Assembly (NCBI RefSeq): GCF_900108115.1
Contig: NZ_FTPU01000005.1
Coordinates: 62,001-126,000, forward strand
Length of the DNA: 64,000 nt
Origin: Epilithonimonas bovis DSM 19482
GTDB lineage: Bacteria; Bacteroidota; Bacteroidia; Flavobacteriales; Weeksellaceae
Direction: 5' to 3'
Shown: in pieces, positions 28,049 through 37,219 of the stretch
How positions within the stretch are numbered: position 1 is the first letter of the stretch
Layout: every line of letters begins with the position of its first letter
Made by a program: the position numbers and the translations under genes
Notes under the pieces: generated by a model
Database searches by the model: none
Seen by the model: only the letters and a program-made list of their open reading frames with translations
What the model was told of the DNA's origin: nothing

Positions 28049-28678
28049 ATGAACAAGATGATCTATGGATTATTCTTCGGAGACAGCATTACTTACGGAG
28101 AATATGACGGCGTTTTTGGCGGCTGGGTGGATATCCTAAAACGATATGCTTTGCAGAAATATAATGAAGGAAATACTAATGAATTGATTCTCTTCAACCT
28201 TGGAATTGGCGGAGAAACTACAGAAGGTTTGGTTAATAGAATTCCACACGAGATGAAAGCCAGAAATTCTGCTGATGGAAACATCATTTTCATCGGTTAC
28301 GGAGCTAATGATTTGGCAAAAAAAGATGGAAATCAATTGGTAAATCCTGAACAATTCAAAACTAATATTGAAATTGCTGTTCAAAACGCTAAACAATATT
28401 CCAAAGACATCTATCTGGTAAGCATTCTTCCTCTTTCAGAAAACATCGATTCGAAAGTTTCTCCAACAGGAAAAGTGAGAACCAATGAAGATGTTTTAAT
28501 TTATAATCAAATCCTTAAAACTATTGCAACTGAAAATTCATTAAATTATATTGATTTTCATTCTGTTTTTTTGCAGGATAAAGAGATTTTACTTTCCAAA
28601 GATGGTGTTCATCCCAACGAAAAAGGTTACGGAATGATGGCTGAAATTGCAATTCCAATTATTGAGAAATATCTTTAA
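28049..28678 (+). CDS. SGNH/GDSL-family hydrolase
   Basis: A 209-residue esterase or lipase-type hydrolase with the four SGNH blocks: I, YGLFFGDSITYG (Ser 13); II, LGIGGETTEGLVNR; III, GYGANDLAKKDG (Asn); and V, SKDGVHPNEKGYGMMAE (Asp and His). No signal peptide is visible, so it is likely cytosolic. It lies 14 bases after the barstar-like gene and probably forms an operon with it. A hairpin terminator follows. The substrate is unknown (candidates include short acyl esters and thioesters). Confidence 0.85.
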   Translation: MNKMIYGLFFGDSITYGEYDGVFGGWVDILKRYALQKYNEGNTNELILFNLGIGGETTEGLVNRIPHEMKARNSADGNIIFIGYGANDLAKKDGNQLVNPEQFKTNIEIAVQNAKQYSKDIYLVSILPLSENIDSKVSPTGKVRTNEDVLIYNQILKTIATENSLNYIDFHSVFLQDKEILLSKDGVHPNEKGYGMMAEIAIPIIEKYL

Positions 28679-28699
28679 TTCTAATTTATAAACTGACAT

Positions 28700-28727
28700 A
28701 ATCCTCTTTGAAATTTCAGAGAGGATT
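28700..28727 (+). terminator. Terminator after the SGNH hydrolase gene
   Basis: AATCCTCT / AGAGGATT forms the outer stem, and the palindrome TGAAATTTCA continues it inside. Seven T residues follow. It ends the purL-barstar-hydrolase unit. Confidence 0.8.
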
Positions 28728-28782
28728 TTTTTGTGAATTACTTTTAGCATAATCTTTGAATTATTACAAAAAATTCAATTTT

Positions 28783-31679
28783 ATGAGTGCGGTTAATGTA
28801 AAAACAGTTTTATTGAAAATATTAAAGTGGCTAGGAATCAGCATTGCTTCTATTCTATTCCTAATGTTCATCATTCCTATACTTTTTCCAGGAACCATTT
28901 CTCAGCAGGTTAAGATTTTTGCGAACAAGCATCTTGCCGGCGAGTTGGATTATAAAAAAACACATCTTACTTTTTTTCGCCACTTCCCTTCCCTTACGGT
29001 ATCTGTAGACGATTTTATATTGAAAGGTTCCAGGCCTTTTCAGCAGGATACACTTTTGGCAGCCAGAGAAGTTGCCGTCGGAATCAATCTCAAAAATCTG
29101 ATTTTTAACCGCGAGGTCAAAATTGATGAGATCTATGTCAATGATGCTACGGCTAATGTTTTTGTTAATTCTAAAGGTGAAGCTAACTACAATGTTTATA
29201 TTTCAAAACCTTCGGAAAAACCAAAAGATTCAACCGGAACTGGTGCTTCGATCAAATTGGACCTAATCAAACTCAAAAACTGGAATGTCAAATATAACGA
29301 CCACGCTGCTAATGTTTTAGTTAATGCAAAAGGTTTGAACTATACAGGAAAAGGCGGACTGAGCGAAGATATTTTCGATTTGGAAACCGATTTGGACATC
29401 GACAAACTCGATTTTGCACTCAACAGGATTTGGTATGCACAGCAAAAAACGCTGCACGCCGATCTGATTACAAGGATCAACACCAATGCATTGACATTTG
29501 TCTTGAGAAAAAACGAATTACGAATCAATAAACTTCCTTTGAAATTCACCGGTTTTGTGAGTATTCTTAGAGACGGCTACAACATTAATATTAATGCAGC
29601 TTCTGAAAAAACCACGATTCGGGATATGATTTCGGTTTTGCCGCCGCAATATTTAGAATGGGCAAAAGACACAAAGATCGAAGGAAACAGTGATCTTTTT
29701 TTTAGCCTGAAGGGGCGGTTCAGTGAGCCAAAAAATTTAAAACCAGATCTGACAGCAAGCTTAAAGGTCAACAATGGTTTTGTTTCTAACAGCAATGCAC
29801 CGGTTCCGATGAACAATCTGAATATGGATCTGAATGTCGGACTGCCTTCGCTGGATCCAGAAAAACTCCTGCTCGATTTGAGGACTTTGAGTTTTGATTT
29901 GGGGAAAAACAACAATTTCAGAGCTGTTGTAAAAACGCAGGGATTGAGCCAAATGAACATCAATGCCAACATAAAAGGTGCTGTAGATCTGGCAACTTTG
30001 GACGCCGCTCTTGGCTTAAAAGATATTGAACTGAGAGGTCTTATGAATACTGATATCGTGTCGAATGGGATTTTCAGCATGGATAAAAAATTATTCCCAA
30101 AAACCAAAGGTTTTTTCAATCTTAAAAATGGCTGGCTGAAAACCAAATATTATCCAAACCCGATTCAGAACATCAATATTTTGGCGAATATCCATAATAC
30201 AGACGGTACTTTCAAAAGTCTTGGCGTAAAGCTCGACCCGTTTAAATTTGATTTTGAAGGCAATCCTGTTTACGTCAATGCAGATTTGCAGGATTTTGAG
30301 GATTTGTTGTATAAATTCAGGGCAAAGGGGACGCTGAATGTCGGTAGAATATATAAAGTTTTCAGGAAAGAAGGATTTGATGTCAACGGTCTGATAATGG
30401 CGGATTTATCCTTAAACGGCCGTCAAAGCTACGCGACAACCGGACAATACAGCAAACTCGACAACAGAGGAACTCTCATTTTAAAAAACATCAAAGCCAC
30501 AACCAAATATCTACCAAAATCGTTCTTTATCAAGGAAGGAAATTTCGAATTTGAGAATGAAAAAATGTGGTTCAGAAAATTCTATGCAACCTACGGAAAA
30601 TCAGATTTTGCTTTGAATGGCTATCTCTTGAACACCATCAATTATTTCATCGAAAGAAAAGGGACGCTTCACGGAAAATTCCATCTCAAATCCAATTATA
30701 TTTGGTTGATGAATTTATGGCGCTGAAAGAAGGCGATAACAAAGACAAATCGCTTGCTGTGGAATATGCCAAAGAAGAACATCCGAAAAGCAGTGGCGTT
30801 GTTATTGTTCCAAAAAATCTGGATGTCGCGTTGGAAGCTAATGCCAAAAAAGTAGAATTCAAAGGCCTTGGACTCAATAATCTCCTGGGATTAGCTTCGG
30901 TTAATAAAGGCGAGGTTTATCTGAAAAATGCCACATTTGACATCATCGGCAGCAGGATGAAAATTGATGCGCGATATCAGGACGAATCACCTATTACAGC
31001 CAATTATGACATTGCGATGAAAGTTGCAGATTTTGATGTTCAGAGAGCTTATAAAGAGATCGATATGGTTCGTGAAATGGCCACTGCCGCGAAAGATGTG
31101 AAAGGAATTGTCTCTTTGGATTACAAACTGAAAGGCGATTTTGACAGCAATATGAAACCCATTTATCCATCATTGGAAGGTGGCGGAAATGTTAATCTGA
31201 GAGACGTCGAAGTCAAAAACCTAAAAATGCTTTCGACGATTGGCGATAATATTGGCGCCAACGCTTTTGATAATCCGGATATGAAAGGCGTGGATATCAA
31301 GACGAGCATCAACAATAATCTGATTCACGTGGAGCCATTTACTTTCAAAGTTTCTGTTTTGAGACCTACAATTAGCGGCACGACAAGTTTCAACGGCCTG
31401 CTTGACTTCCGTGTAAGGGTCGGATTACCGCCGGCTGGCTGGATTGGATTCCCTATTGTTGTTACCGGAACCCACGAAAAACCAAAAATCAAAATCTTCA
31501 GCAAAACCGGGCAAGGTATTGTAGAAGCTTTGTACAACACCAAATCTAACAAAGTGATCCGCGAAGAGAAACGGGCTGAGAAAAAATCCCGTGTACAGCA
31601 GAGAAAGGATAAAGAAGCGCAGGAAAGAAAAGCCGAAAAAGCCGAGAAGCAGATTGATAAAGATTTGAAGAAGAAATAA
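28783..31679 (+). pseudogene. AsmA-family protein, frameshifted near 30700
   Basis: A large envelope protein of the AsmA/DUF748 type: one N-terminal membrane segment (ISIASILFLMFIIPILF) and a long repetitive beta-strand region thought to bridge inner and outer membranes for lipid transport. The reading frame from 28783 stops at 30726, but the family sequence continues in the -1 frame from about 30700 (VDEFMALKEGDNKDKS onward) to 31679, with LLDFRVRVGLPPAGWIGFPI and a lysine-rich tail. Adding one T to the TTT run near 30700 would give a continuous 965-residue protein. It is therefore a real frameshift, a sequencing error in a short homopolymer, or, less likely, programmed slippage. Confidence 0.85.
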
Positions 31680-31721
31680 CATAACCACATCATTTTTTTA
31701 AAGATAAAATTCTGATTTGGC

Positions 31722-31740
31722 AACTAATTTTGGATTAGTT
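31722..31740 (+). terminator. Terminator after the AsmA-family gene
   Basis: AACTAAT / ATTAGTT (7-bp stem, 5-base loop) is followed by a run of T residues at 31741-31745. Confidence 0.75.
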
Positions 31741-31826
31741 TTTTTCGGAAGTAAACGAGGCTAAAGTTTTGTCAACAATATTTTTGTCAGTTCGATAAAA
31801 GTTTTATTTTTAAACAAATTAAGAAA

Positions 31827-33008
31827 ATGGCCTACTACCCGTTGAACAGCATCCCTGATTATTATTCTATTGATGCCCTCTTGACCGCAGAGCACAAGCT
31901 TATCCGCGATTCTGTGAGAAGCTGGGTGGAGAGTTTTGTAATGCCAAAAATAGACGAAGCGGCGCAAAACCATACAGATATCCCGGGACTGATGAAAGAA
32001 TTGGGAAATATCGGCGCACTCGGCCCATATATTCCGGAAGAATATGGCGGTCCTGGATTGGATCAGATCTCTTACGGATTAATTATGCAGGAGCTGGAAA
32101 GAGGCGATTCTGCGGTTCGTTCCGCGGCTTCAGTACAATCTTCTCTCGTGATGTTTCCTATTTTTGAATATGGGTCTGAAGATCAAAAAAGAAAATACCT
32201 TCCCAAATTAGCGTCCGGTGATATGATAGGCTGTTTTGGCCTGACAGAGCCTAACCACGGTTCTGATCCTTCTTCTATGGAATCAAAATTTACAGAAAAA
32301 GACGATCATTATCTTTTGAATGGTGCCAAAATGTGGATTACCAACGCTCCCATCGCAGACATTGCCGTAGTTTGGGCAAAAGGCGAAGACGGGAAAGTAA
32401 GAGGACTGATCCTGGAACGCGGAATGGAAGGTTTCACAACACCAACAACGCACAACAAATGGAGTCTTCGAGCTTCAAAAACCGGAGAATTGGTTTTCAA
32501 TAATGTGAAAGTTCCAAAAGAAAATCTATTACCAAATGTTGAAGGATTGAAAGGCCCGTTATCTTGTCTTAACTCTGCAAGATATGGGATTTCTTGGGGC
32601 GTAATTGGTGCGGCGATGGATTGCTATTGTACGGCTGTTCAATATACCAAAGAGAGAAAACAATTTGGGAAACCGATTGCTTCTTTCCAGCTTCAGCAGA
32701 AAAAATTAGCAGAATTTTTGACTGAAATTACCAAAGCGCAGTTGCTTTGCCTGCAATTGGGAAATCTGAAAAATGCACATAAGGCTTCGCCAGCACAAAT
32801 CTCTATGGCAAAAAGAAATAATGTGAAAATGGCGATCGAAATTGCCCGGGAATCGCGCCAGATGCTTGGCGGAATGGGCATAATGGGAGAATTCCCGATG
32901 ATGCGCCACGCTGCCAATCTGGAGTCTGTCATTACTTACGAAGGGACACATGACATCCATTTGCTGATTACAGGAATGGATATCACAGGCATCAATGCCT
33001 TTGGCTAA
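31827..33008 (+). CDS. Acyl-CoA dehydrogenase, glutaryl-CoA dehydrogenase-like
   Basis: FAD-dependent acyl-CoA dehydrogenase of 393 residues. The sequence is closest in pattern to glutaryl-CoA dehydrogenase, which oxidises and decarboxylates glutaryl-CoA to crotonyl-CoA in lysine/tryptophan breakdown. Markers are GCFGLTEPNHGSDPSSME, GAKMWITNAPIADIAVVWAK, LRASKTGELVFNNV, CLNSARYGISWGVIGAAMDC and RQMLGGMGIMGEFPMMRHA, with the catalytic glutamate in TYEGTHDIH near residue 375. It is monocistronic, with terminators on both sides. The precise substrate needs biochemical support. Confidence 0.85.
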   Translation: MAYYPLNSIPDYYSIDALLTAEHKLIRDSVRSWVESFVMPKIDEAAQNHTDIPGLMKELGNIGALGPYIPEEYGGPGLDQISYGLIMQELERGDSAVRSAASVQSSLVMFPIFEYGSEDQKRKYLPKLASGDMIGCFGLTEPNHGSDPSSMESKFTEKDDHYLLNGAKMWITNAPIADIAVVWAKGEDGKVRGLILERGMEGFTTPTTHNKWSLRASKTGELVFNNVKVPKENLLPNVEGLKGPLSCLNSARYGISWGVIGAAMDCYCTAVQYTKERKQFGKPIASFQLQQKKLAEFLTEITKAQLLCLQLGNLKNAHKASPAQISMAKRNNVKMAIEIARESRQMLGGMGIMGEFPMMRHAANLESVITYEGTHDIHLLITGMDITGINAFG

Positions 33009-33040
33009 GACCAAATCAATCTTATATATTTTTAACCAAG

Positions 33041-33061
33041 CCTGCGGGATTTTTTCGCAGG
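33041..33061 (+). terminator. Terminator of the acyl-CoA dehydrogenase gene
   Basis: CCTGCG / CGCAGG stem with a T-rich loop, followed by six T residues, 32 bases after the stop. Confidence 0.75.
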
Positions 33062-33113
33062 TTTTTTCGTTCAGATATAAACTAAACCACAAAAGTCACA
33101 AAGGATTTATAAC

Positions 33114-33280
33114 GGTCAGAAGATATTTTAATATCCCAAATATCCTTTATTAAAAGGATTTCTGACTATTTTTTTATTCCCGCAGATTATTCCGATTACG
33201 CTGATGCTAAATTTAAAATCTGTAAAATCAGCCTTATCAGCGAGAATATTATATTTTCAGGTATGATATTAAGTTATGAC
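33114..33280. repeat. 165-bp dispersed repeat, copy 1
   Basis: Closely similar to 62529-62694 along its whole length, in the same orientation. Shared words include ATATCCCAAATAT, TTCCCGCAGATTATTCCGAT, TACGCTGATGCTAAATTTAA and AAAATCAGCCTTATCAGCG. The inner part is an imperfect inverted repeat (TTCCCGC...CTGAT against ATCAG...GCGRGAA) able to fold into a long hairpin. It fills most of the 329-base gap before the nuclease gene. No reading frame is conserved. Confidence 0.88.
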
Positions 33281-33337
33281 ATTTATAGATTTATTTCTAT
33301 TCCTTGTTGACTTTGTTGTTTATTGGACATCCTTACT

Positions 33338-36037
33338 TTACCAGCTCACTTTCTCTTTCTCTTCAAAAGGAATATCAGGATTGAGGATTTCATCAATCAG
33401 ATTTCTGATCGAGTCTTCCACTTCAGAATCTTCTATATCAATAAAATACAATTTTTGAGGGCCATTATTGACTTCGGCAAAAGACCAGATTGCAGGTTCT
33501 ATATATTCCGGATTGATGTTTAAAACATTTTTGATACAATATTTATAAATCGAAAGTTGCAAAGCCTGCTTATAATCATCACGGAAAAACAATTCTGGCA
33601 GTTTCTCATCCTTATTTTTTCCAAGATTAATGGTCAAATGTTTGGGTCTGGCCGTTTTGTAATCGATCACTCTGATAATGCCATCTAATCGGTCGATCCT
33701 GTCAATAAAACCATAAAAACTTATTTTGTCAGTCGTAGGGACATTTTTATCAAGATAAAAATCACAATTAATTTCTTTTTCAAGGTCAATAATTTCCAGA
33801 GCAGAACCATTCTTTACCAATTGCAAATCATATTCAACAATTTGGCGCACTACCCTTTTCGCAATTTCCTTATGGATAAAATTCATCCCTTTATCATAAA
33901 ATTCCGGCTGATGTTTTAGCTTTTCAATCGCAAAATCGATTGCTTGATCTGTTTGTTGAAGTAAGTTTTCTAAATCATTAATTGATAGTATTTTACCTTT
34001 GACTGGCTCGTGCAAAAATTGAAGCGCGTAATGTACCAGGTTTCCATAATTCCTTTGTGATAATTCTTCTTCGATCTCGTTGGTTTCCCTGGTTTTGAGA
34101 ATATGATTGAGGTAGAAATCAATCGGATTATAAAGATAAGTCACAAGATGCGAAGGGGAAACCCGCTTTTTCCACTCAGAAAGAAGCCTCATTACTTCGT
34201 CATTTTTTTCGATTTTCATTAGTGCCTGAGCAATCGGTTCAGACGTATTTTCGATAATGATATTGTCAATTTTATGTGGGCTTTCCATTTCCAGTTGTGT
34301 GATAAACCGGCTTTTCTCACCTGTATTAACACCAGAACTCAGCGCATTGTAAAGCAAATGCACATTTTCTGAATCCTGAATCAACCTGTAAAAATGGTAG
34401 GCATAGATACTGTCATTTTCCAGAAATGTATTAAGCCCAAAATTCTTTCGGACATCAAAAGGAATATAGGTATTCTGCGTATTTCCTAAAGGTAATTTAC
34501 CTTCATTTACAGACAACAAAATGACATTTTTGAAGTTCAGAAGCCGGGTTTCCAACAGTCCCATAATCTGAAAGCCGGCCAATGGCTCCCCTACAAAATC
34601 TATCGTTTCTGAATTAACGAGTTGGTTAATCAAAACTTCCAATGTCTCAATTTTAACATCAAAGTTATAGGGTTGCAATTGGTTTTTGATGATCTTAAAA
34701 ACATTCTCAAATAATGCAATATTCTCATACTGGATATCATCCAGCTCCTTAAATTTGAGTTCGTAACAGAATTTAATCAACAAATCTAAAAAAGCCTGAT
34801 AATTTTCCGGTTTTTGCAACAGATGGAAATAGCTTAGGTTTCCCAATAATTCTGTCAACAGGGTTCTTGAGATATAAACGATGTTCCTCTCCTCTATTGC
34901 TGCGATAAAATCCCTGATGATAACAGAATCTTTTTCATCATTAGGAAGCTCTTCCAAAATAGGTAAAATATCGGCGTAATAGTAGCTGGACGATTTTTTC
35001 TCCTGCTGTTTCTGCAGATAAAAAAGCTTTTTGACAGCATTGCTGAACGACAGGTTTTTGAGAGGGAAACCCATTGTGATGTTTACGCTCTGGATAACGC
35101 CTAAACTATCTAAAACTGCTGGCAAAAGGTTCTCATCCAGTAAAACCAAAGCTGTTTCTGAGAGTTCTTCTATTGGGATTTTTTTTAGGATCTGAGGCAA
35201 AAATTTGGCCTGGACTATATTGCCGGAAACTTCATAAGTCTTGATGTTTTTAGGTTGACTGAACTGATTTTCAATCCATTTGAACTCACGGCTGTCATTA
35301 TATTCCTTCCATTTGATCGTTTCCCGGAGGAATTTTCCGGACTCCTGCCTTTCGTCATCAATGTAATATTGATCTGCCTGGAAATAAGTTACTGCCTTGT
35401 CCCATCGCAAAAGCTGTCTTACCAACTTTTCCTCGACTCTGGATAAAGCATTGAATCCACAAAATACGAACTGGCGATCGGTCTGCTCGGCAAATTTTTC
35501 CAGCTTGGAAAATGCTTCCTGATACAACATACCGGATGTGGCGAGGTTTTCTTTCTCCAGTTCTGATTTCAGCAATGGCAAAAACTCATTCATCTTCCGC
35601 CAAAAGTTCAGGTTTCTTTTCCTTGGGTTGTCCCCTTCTCCAAGGTCGTCGCCCCAATTTTTGATACGTTCCTCATCCAGCATCCACAGCAGGATTTTTT
35701 GGTCGTCATCAGAGAACTTCATCATATCATCCCAATCCTTCTGCAAGGTAGGAAACCACTTCAGAAAGCCTGAAAAATCTTCGGCAGAATCTATTTTCTG
35801 ATAAATCCTGAATGCAAACAGCCAAAGCGCAATACCTTTGATTTCTATATTGGCTGACAGCTCGTAGATCAGTTCATCAATGGTGATAAAATTAGGTAAT
35901 AATCCTTCGTACTGTTTTTCTTTCAGGATTCTTTTGATAAAAACCATTGGTCTTTTCCCGGGTAAAACGATGTCCAGACCAGAGATATCATGGTGATTTT
36001 CTAATAATTCTGAAATAATTTTCTGAAGAAACTGCAT
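33338..36037 (-). CDS. AddB-like PD-(D/E)XK nuclease with inactive helicase domain
   Basis: An 899-residue protein like the Bacteroidota AddB-type subunits of recombination nucleases, which process double-strand breaks. The N-terminal three quarters is a helicase-like region that opens GLDIVLPGKRPMVFIKRIL but lacks a Walker A motif. The C-terminal nuclease domain has SPSHLVTYLYNPIDFYL, GNLVHYALQFLHEP (His), GFIDRIDRLDG (Asp near residue 779) and RVIDYKTARP (D-x-K near 791). The partner UvrD-like AddA subunit is not adjacent. The ATG is only 5 bases after a terminator hairpin. Confidence 0.82.
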   Translation of the reverse strand: MQFLQKIISELLENHHDISGLDIVLPGKRPMVFIKRILKEKQYEGLLPNFITIDELIYELSANIEIKGIALWLFAFRIYQKIDSAEDFSGFLKWFPTLQKDWDDMMKFSDDDQKILLWMLDEERIKNWGDDLGEGDNPRKRNLNFWRKMNEFLPLLKSELEKENLATSGMLYQEAFSKLEKFAEQTDRQFVFCGFNALSRVEEKLVRQLLRWDKAVTYFQADQYYIDDERQESGKFLRETIKWKEYNDSREFKWIENQFSQPKNIKTYEVSGNIVQAKFLPQILKKIPIEELSETALVLLDENLLPAVLDSLGVIQSVNITMGFPLKNLSFSNAVKKLFYLQKQQEKKSSSYYYADILPILEELPNDEKDSVIIRDFIAAIEERNIVYISRTLLTELLGNLSYFHLLQKPENYQAFLDLLIKFCYELKFKELDDIQYENIALFENVFKIIKNQLQPYNFDVKIETLEVLINQLVNSETIDFVGEPLAGFQIMGLLETRLLNFKNVILLSVNEGKLPLGNTQNTYIPFDVRKNFGLNTFLENDSIYAYHFYRLIQDSENVHLLYNALSSGVNTGEKSRFITQLEMESPHKIDNIIIENTSEPIAQALMKIEKNDEVMRLLSEWKKRVSPSHLVTYLYNPIDFYLNHILKTRETNEIEEELSQRNYGNLVHYALQFLHEPVKGKILSINDLENLLQQTDQAIDFAIEKLKHQPEFYDKGMNFIHKEIAKRVVRQIVEYDLQLVKNGSALEIIDLEKEINCDFYLDKNVPTTDKISFYGFIDRIDRLDGIIRVIDYKTARPKHLTINLGKNKDEKLPELFFRDDYKQALQLSIYKYCIKNVLNINPEYIEPAIWSFAEVNNGPQKLYFIDIEDSEVEDSIRNLIDEILNPDIPFEEKEKVSW

Positions 36038-36042
36038 AAAAA

Positions 36043-36064
36043 AGCCTTTAAAAACTTAAAGGCT
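36043..36064 (-). terminator. Hairpin abutting the start of the AddB-like gene
   Basis: AGCCTTTAA / TTAAAGGCT (perfect 9 bp, 4-base loop), followed on the minus strand by TTTTTTATG. The ATG is the start codon of the AddB-like gene. It would terminate transcription of the upstream lipoprotein gene, and the U-tract runs into the next coding region. Confidence 0.8.
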
Positions 36065-36090
36065 CAATTTAACTATTTTTTAGGATAAAA

Positions 36091-36510
36091 TTATTCTACC
36101 GTAATTTTTTTCTCAAGAAAAGTATTGACACCCGAAGCATCTTTTCCTGCAAAAAACTTAAAGGTATAGGTTCCTTTCTTCAATGGTGCAAAGTTGATGC
36201 GGCTGCCATCCACATAAGTACCGTCGCCACAGACGCCGTTGGTTTTATAGGCATAGTTGGCCACAGTTCTTACAGAATCATTGGTATATTGATAATCCTG
36301 GCTGTAGATCCCTTCACAACCTTTGGTAAAGGTAGAGAACGTTTTAATTTCCTGACTGCTCCCCAGCAACATGGTATTTTTTGGGATCTGTACGCTATCT
36401 ATTTTTGTTGCAAAAACATTCGTAATCTCCTCATAATCATCATGATCATTGCAGGAGATAGCTACTGATGACAGTAGGCCTACGGCTAATAAGAGGGCTG
36501 CTTTTTTCAT
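36091..36510 (-). CDS. Hypothetical lipoprotein
   Basis: A 139-residue exported lipoprotein. The signal peptide KKAALLLAVGLLSSVAISC ends in a lipobox with Cys 20, followed by an acidic NDHDDYEE. The mature part contains paired cysteines (TKGCEGIYSQDY and NGVCGDGTYVDG) and ends in beta-strand-like KGTYTFKFFAGKD and FLEKKITV. The family was not recognised. It is 8 bases downstream of rsmG on the same strand, so probably cotranscribed with it, and a hairpin terminator follows 26 bases after its stop. Confidence 0.7.
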   Translation of the reverse strand: MKKAALLLAVGLLSSVAISCNDHDDYEEITNVFATKIDSVQIPKNTMLLGSSQEIKTFSTFTKGCEGIYSQDYQYTNDSVRTVANYAYKTNGVCGDGTYVDGSRINFAPLKKGTYTFKFFAGKDASGVNTFLEKKITVE

Positions 36511-36518
36511 ATTGATTT

Positions 36519-37154
36519 TTAATTATTAAAGTTACCTTTTGACAAATACACTACTTTTTTGGTATCAAAAAACTCGCCATCAAAATAATTCCTGAGATTG
36601 AAAATTTCGCATTTGAGGCCTGCCAGTTCTTCAGCCAAGTCACCGCCTTTTAAGTATAAGACACCATTGTGCTTCGGGTTAAATTGTTCTTTTTCGAATT
36701 TTCCCCGCAACCATGTTAAGAAAACAGGCATCTGTGTAACGGCCCTGCTGACTACAAAATGAAATTTTTCTTTCAGCTGTTCTGCTCTCATGTGATGAGC
36801 CGTTACATTCTGCAGACCAAGGCTTTCTGCAACACCTTTTACAACGGTAATTTTTTTTCCGATACTGTCAACCAGTGTAAACCTGGTATTGGGAAACAAA
36901 ATAGCCAGCGGAATCCCGGGGAATCCGCCACCGGTACCGATATCCAAAACTTTTGTCCCGTCTGCAAATGCCATTACTTTTGCAATGCCAAGAGAATGGA
37001 GAATATGCTTCTCATAAAGGCTCTCTGTGTCTTTTCTGGAGATAACGTTGATTTTCTCATTCCATTCTTTATATAAAGTCTCCAGTGCTGCAAACTGTTT
37101 TTGCTGCGTTTCTGTTATATCAGGAAAATATTTTAAAATTAGATCTAATGCCAT
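36519..37154 (-). CDS. rsmG: 16S rRNA (guanine527-N7)-methyltransferase
   Basis: RsmG (GidB) methylates N7 of G527 in 16S rRNA. The 211-residue protein shows WNEKINVISRKD, LHSLGIAKV, the SAM-binding DIGTGGGFPGIPLAILFP (near residue 70), VDSIGKKITVVKGVAESLGL and FVVSRAVTQMPVFLTW. All of these are typical and the length is normal. It is followed 8 bases later by a lipoprotein gene. CAAAGGTTA upstream resembles a -7 element but with one extra base in the spacer. Confidence 0.94.
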   Translation of the reverse strand: MALDLILKYFPDITETQQKQFAALETLYKEWNEKINVISRKDTESLYEKHILHSLGIAKVMAFADGTKVLDIGTGGGFPGIPLAILFPNTRFTLVDSIGKKITVVKGVAESLGLQNVTAHHMRAEQLKEKFHFVVSRAVTQMPVFLTWLRGKFEKEQFNPKHNGVLYLKGGDLAEELAGLKCEIFNLRNYFDGEFFDTKKVVYLSKGNFNN

Positions 37155-37219
37155 TTGGCGTATTACAAAGGTTATTTAATTTATCTTAATAAAAATGATT
37201 TGTTTTGGCGACAACATCA

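Noticed and set aside
30567-31679. The second part of the AsmA-family gene as an independent gene
   Set aside because: Its first 40 codons are an out-of-frame reading of the upstream part. It has no signal sequence and the family similarity is continuous across the shift.
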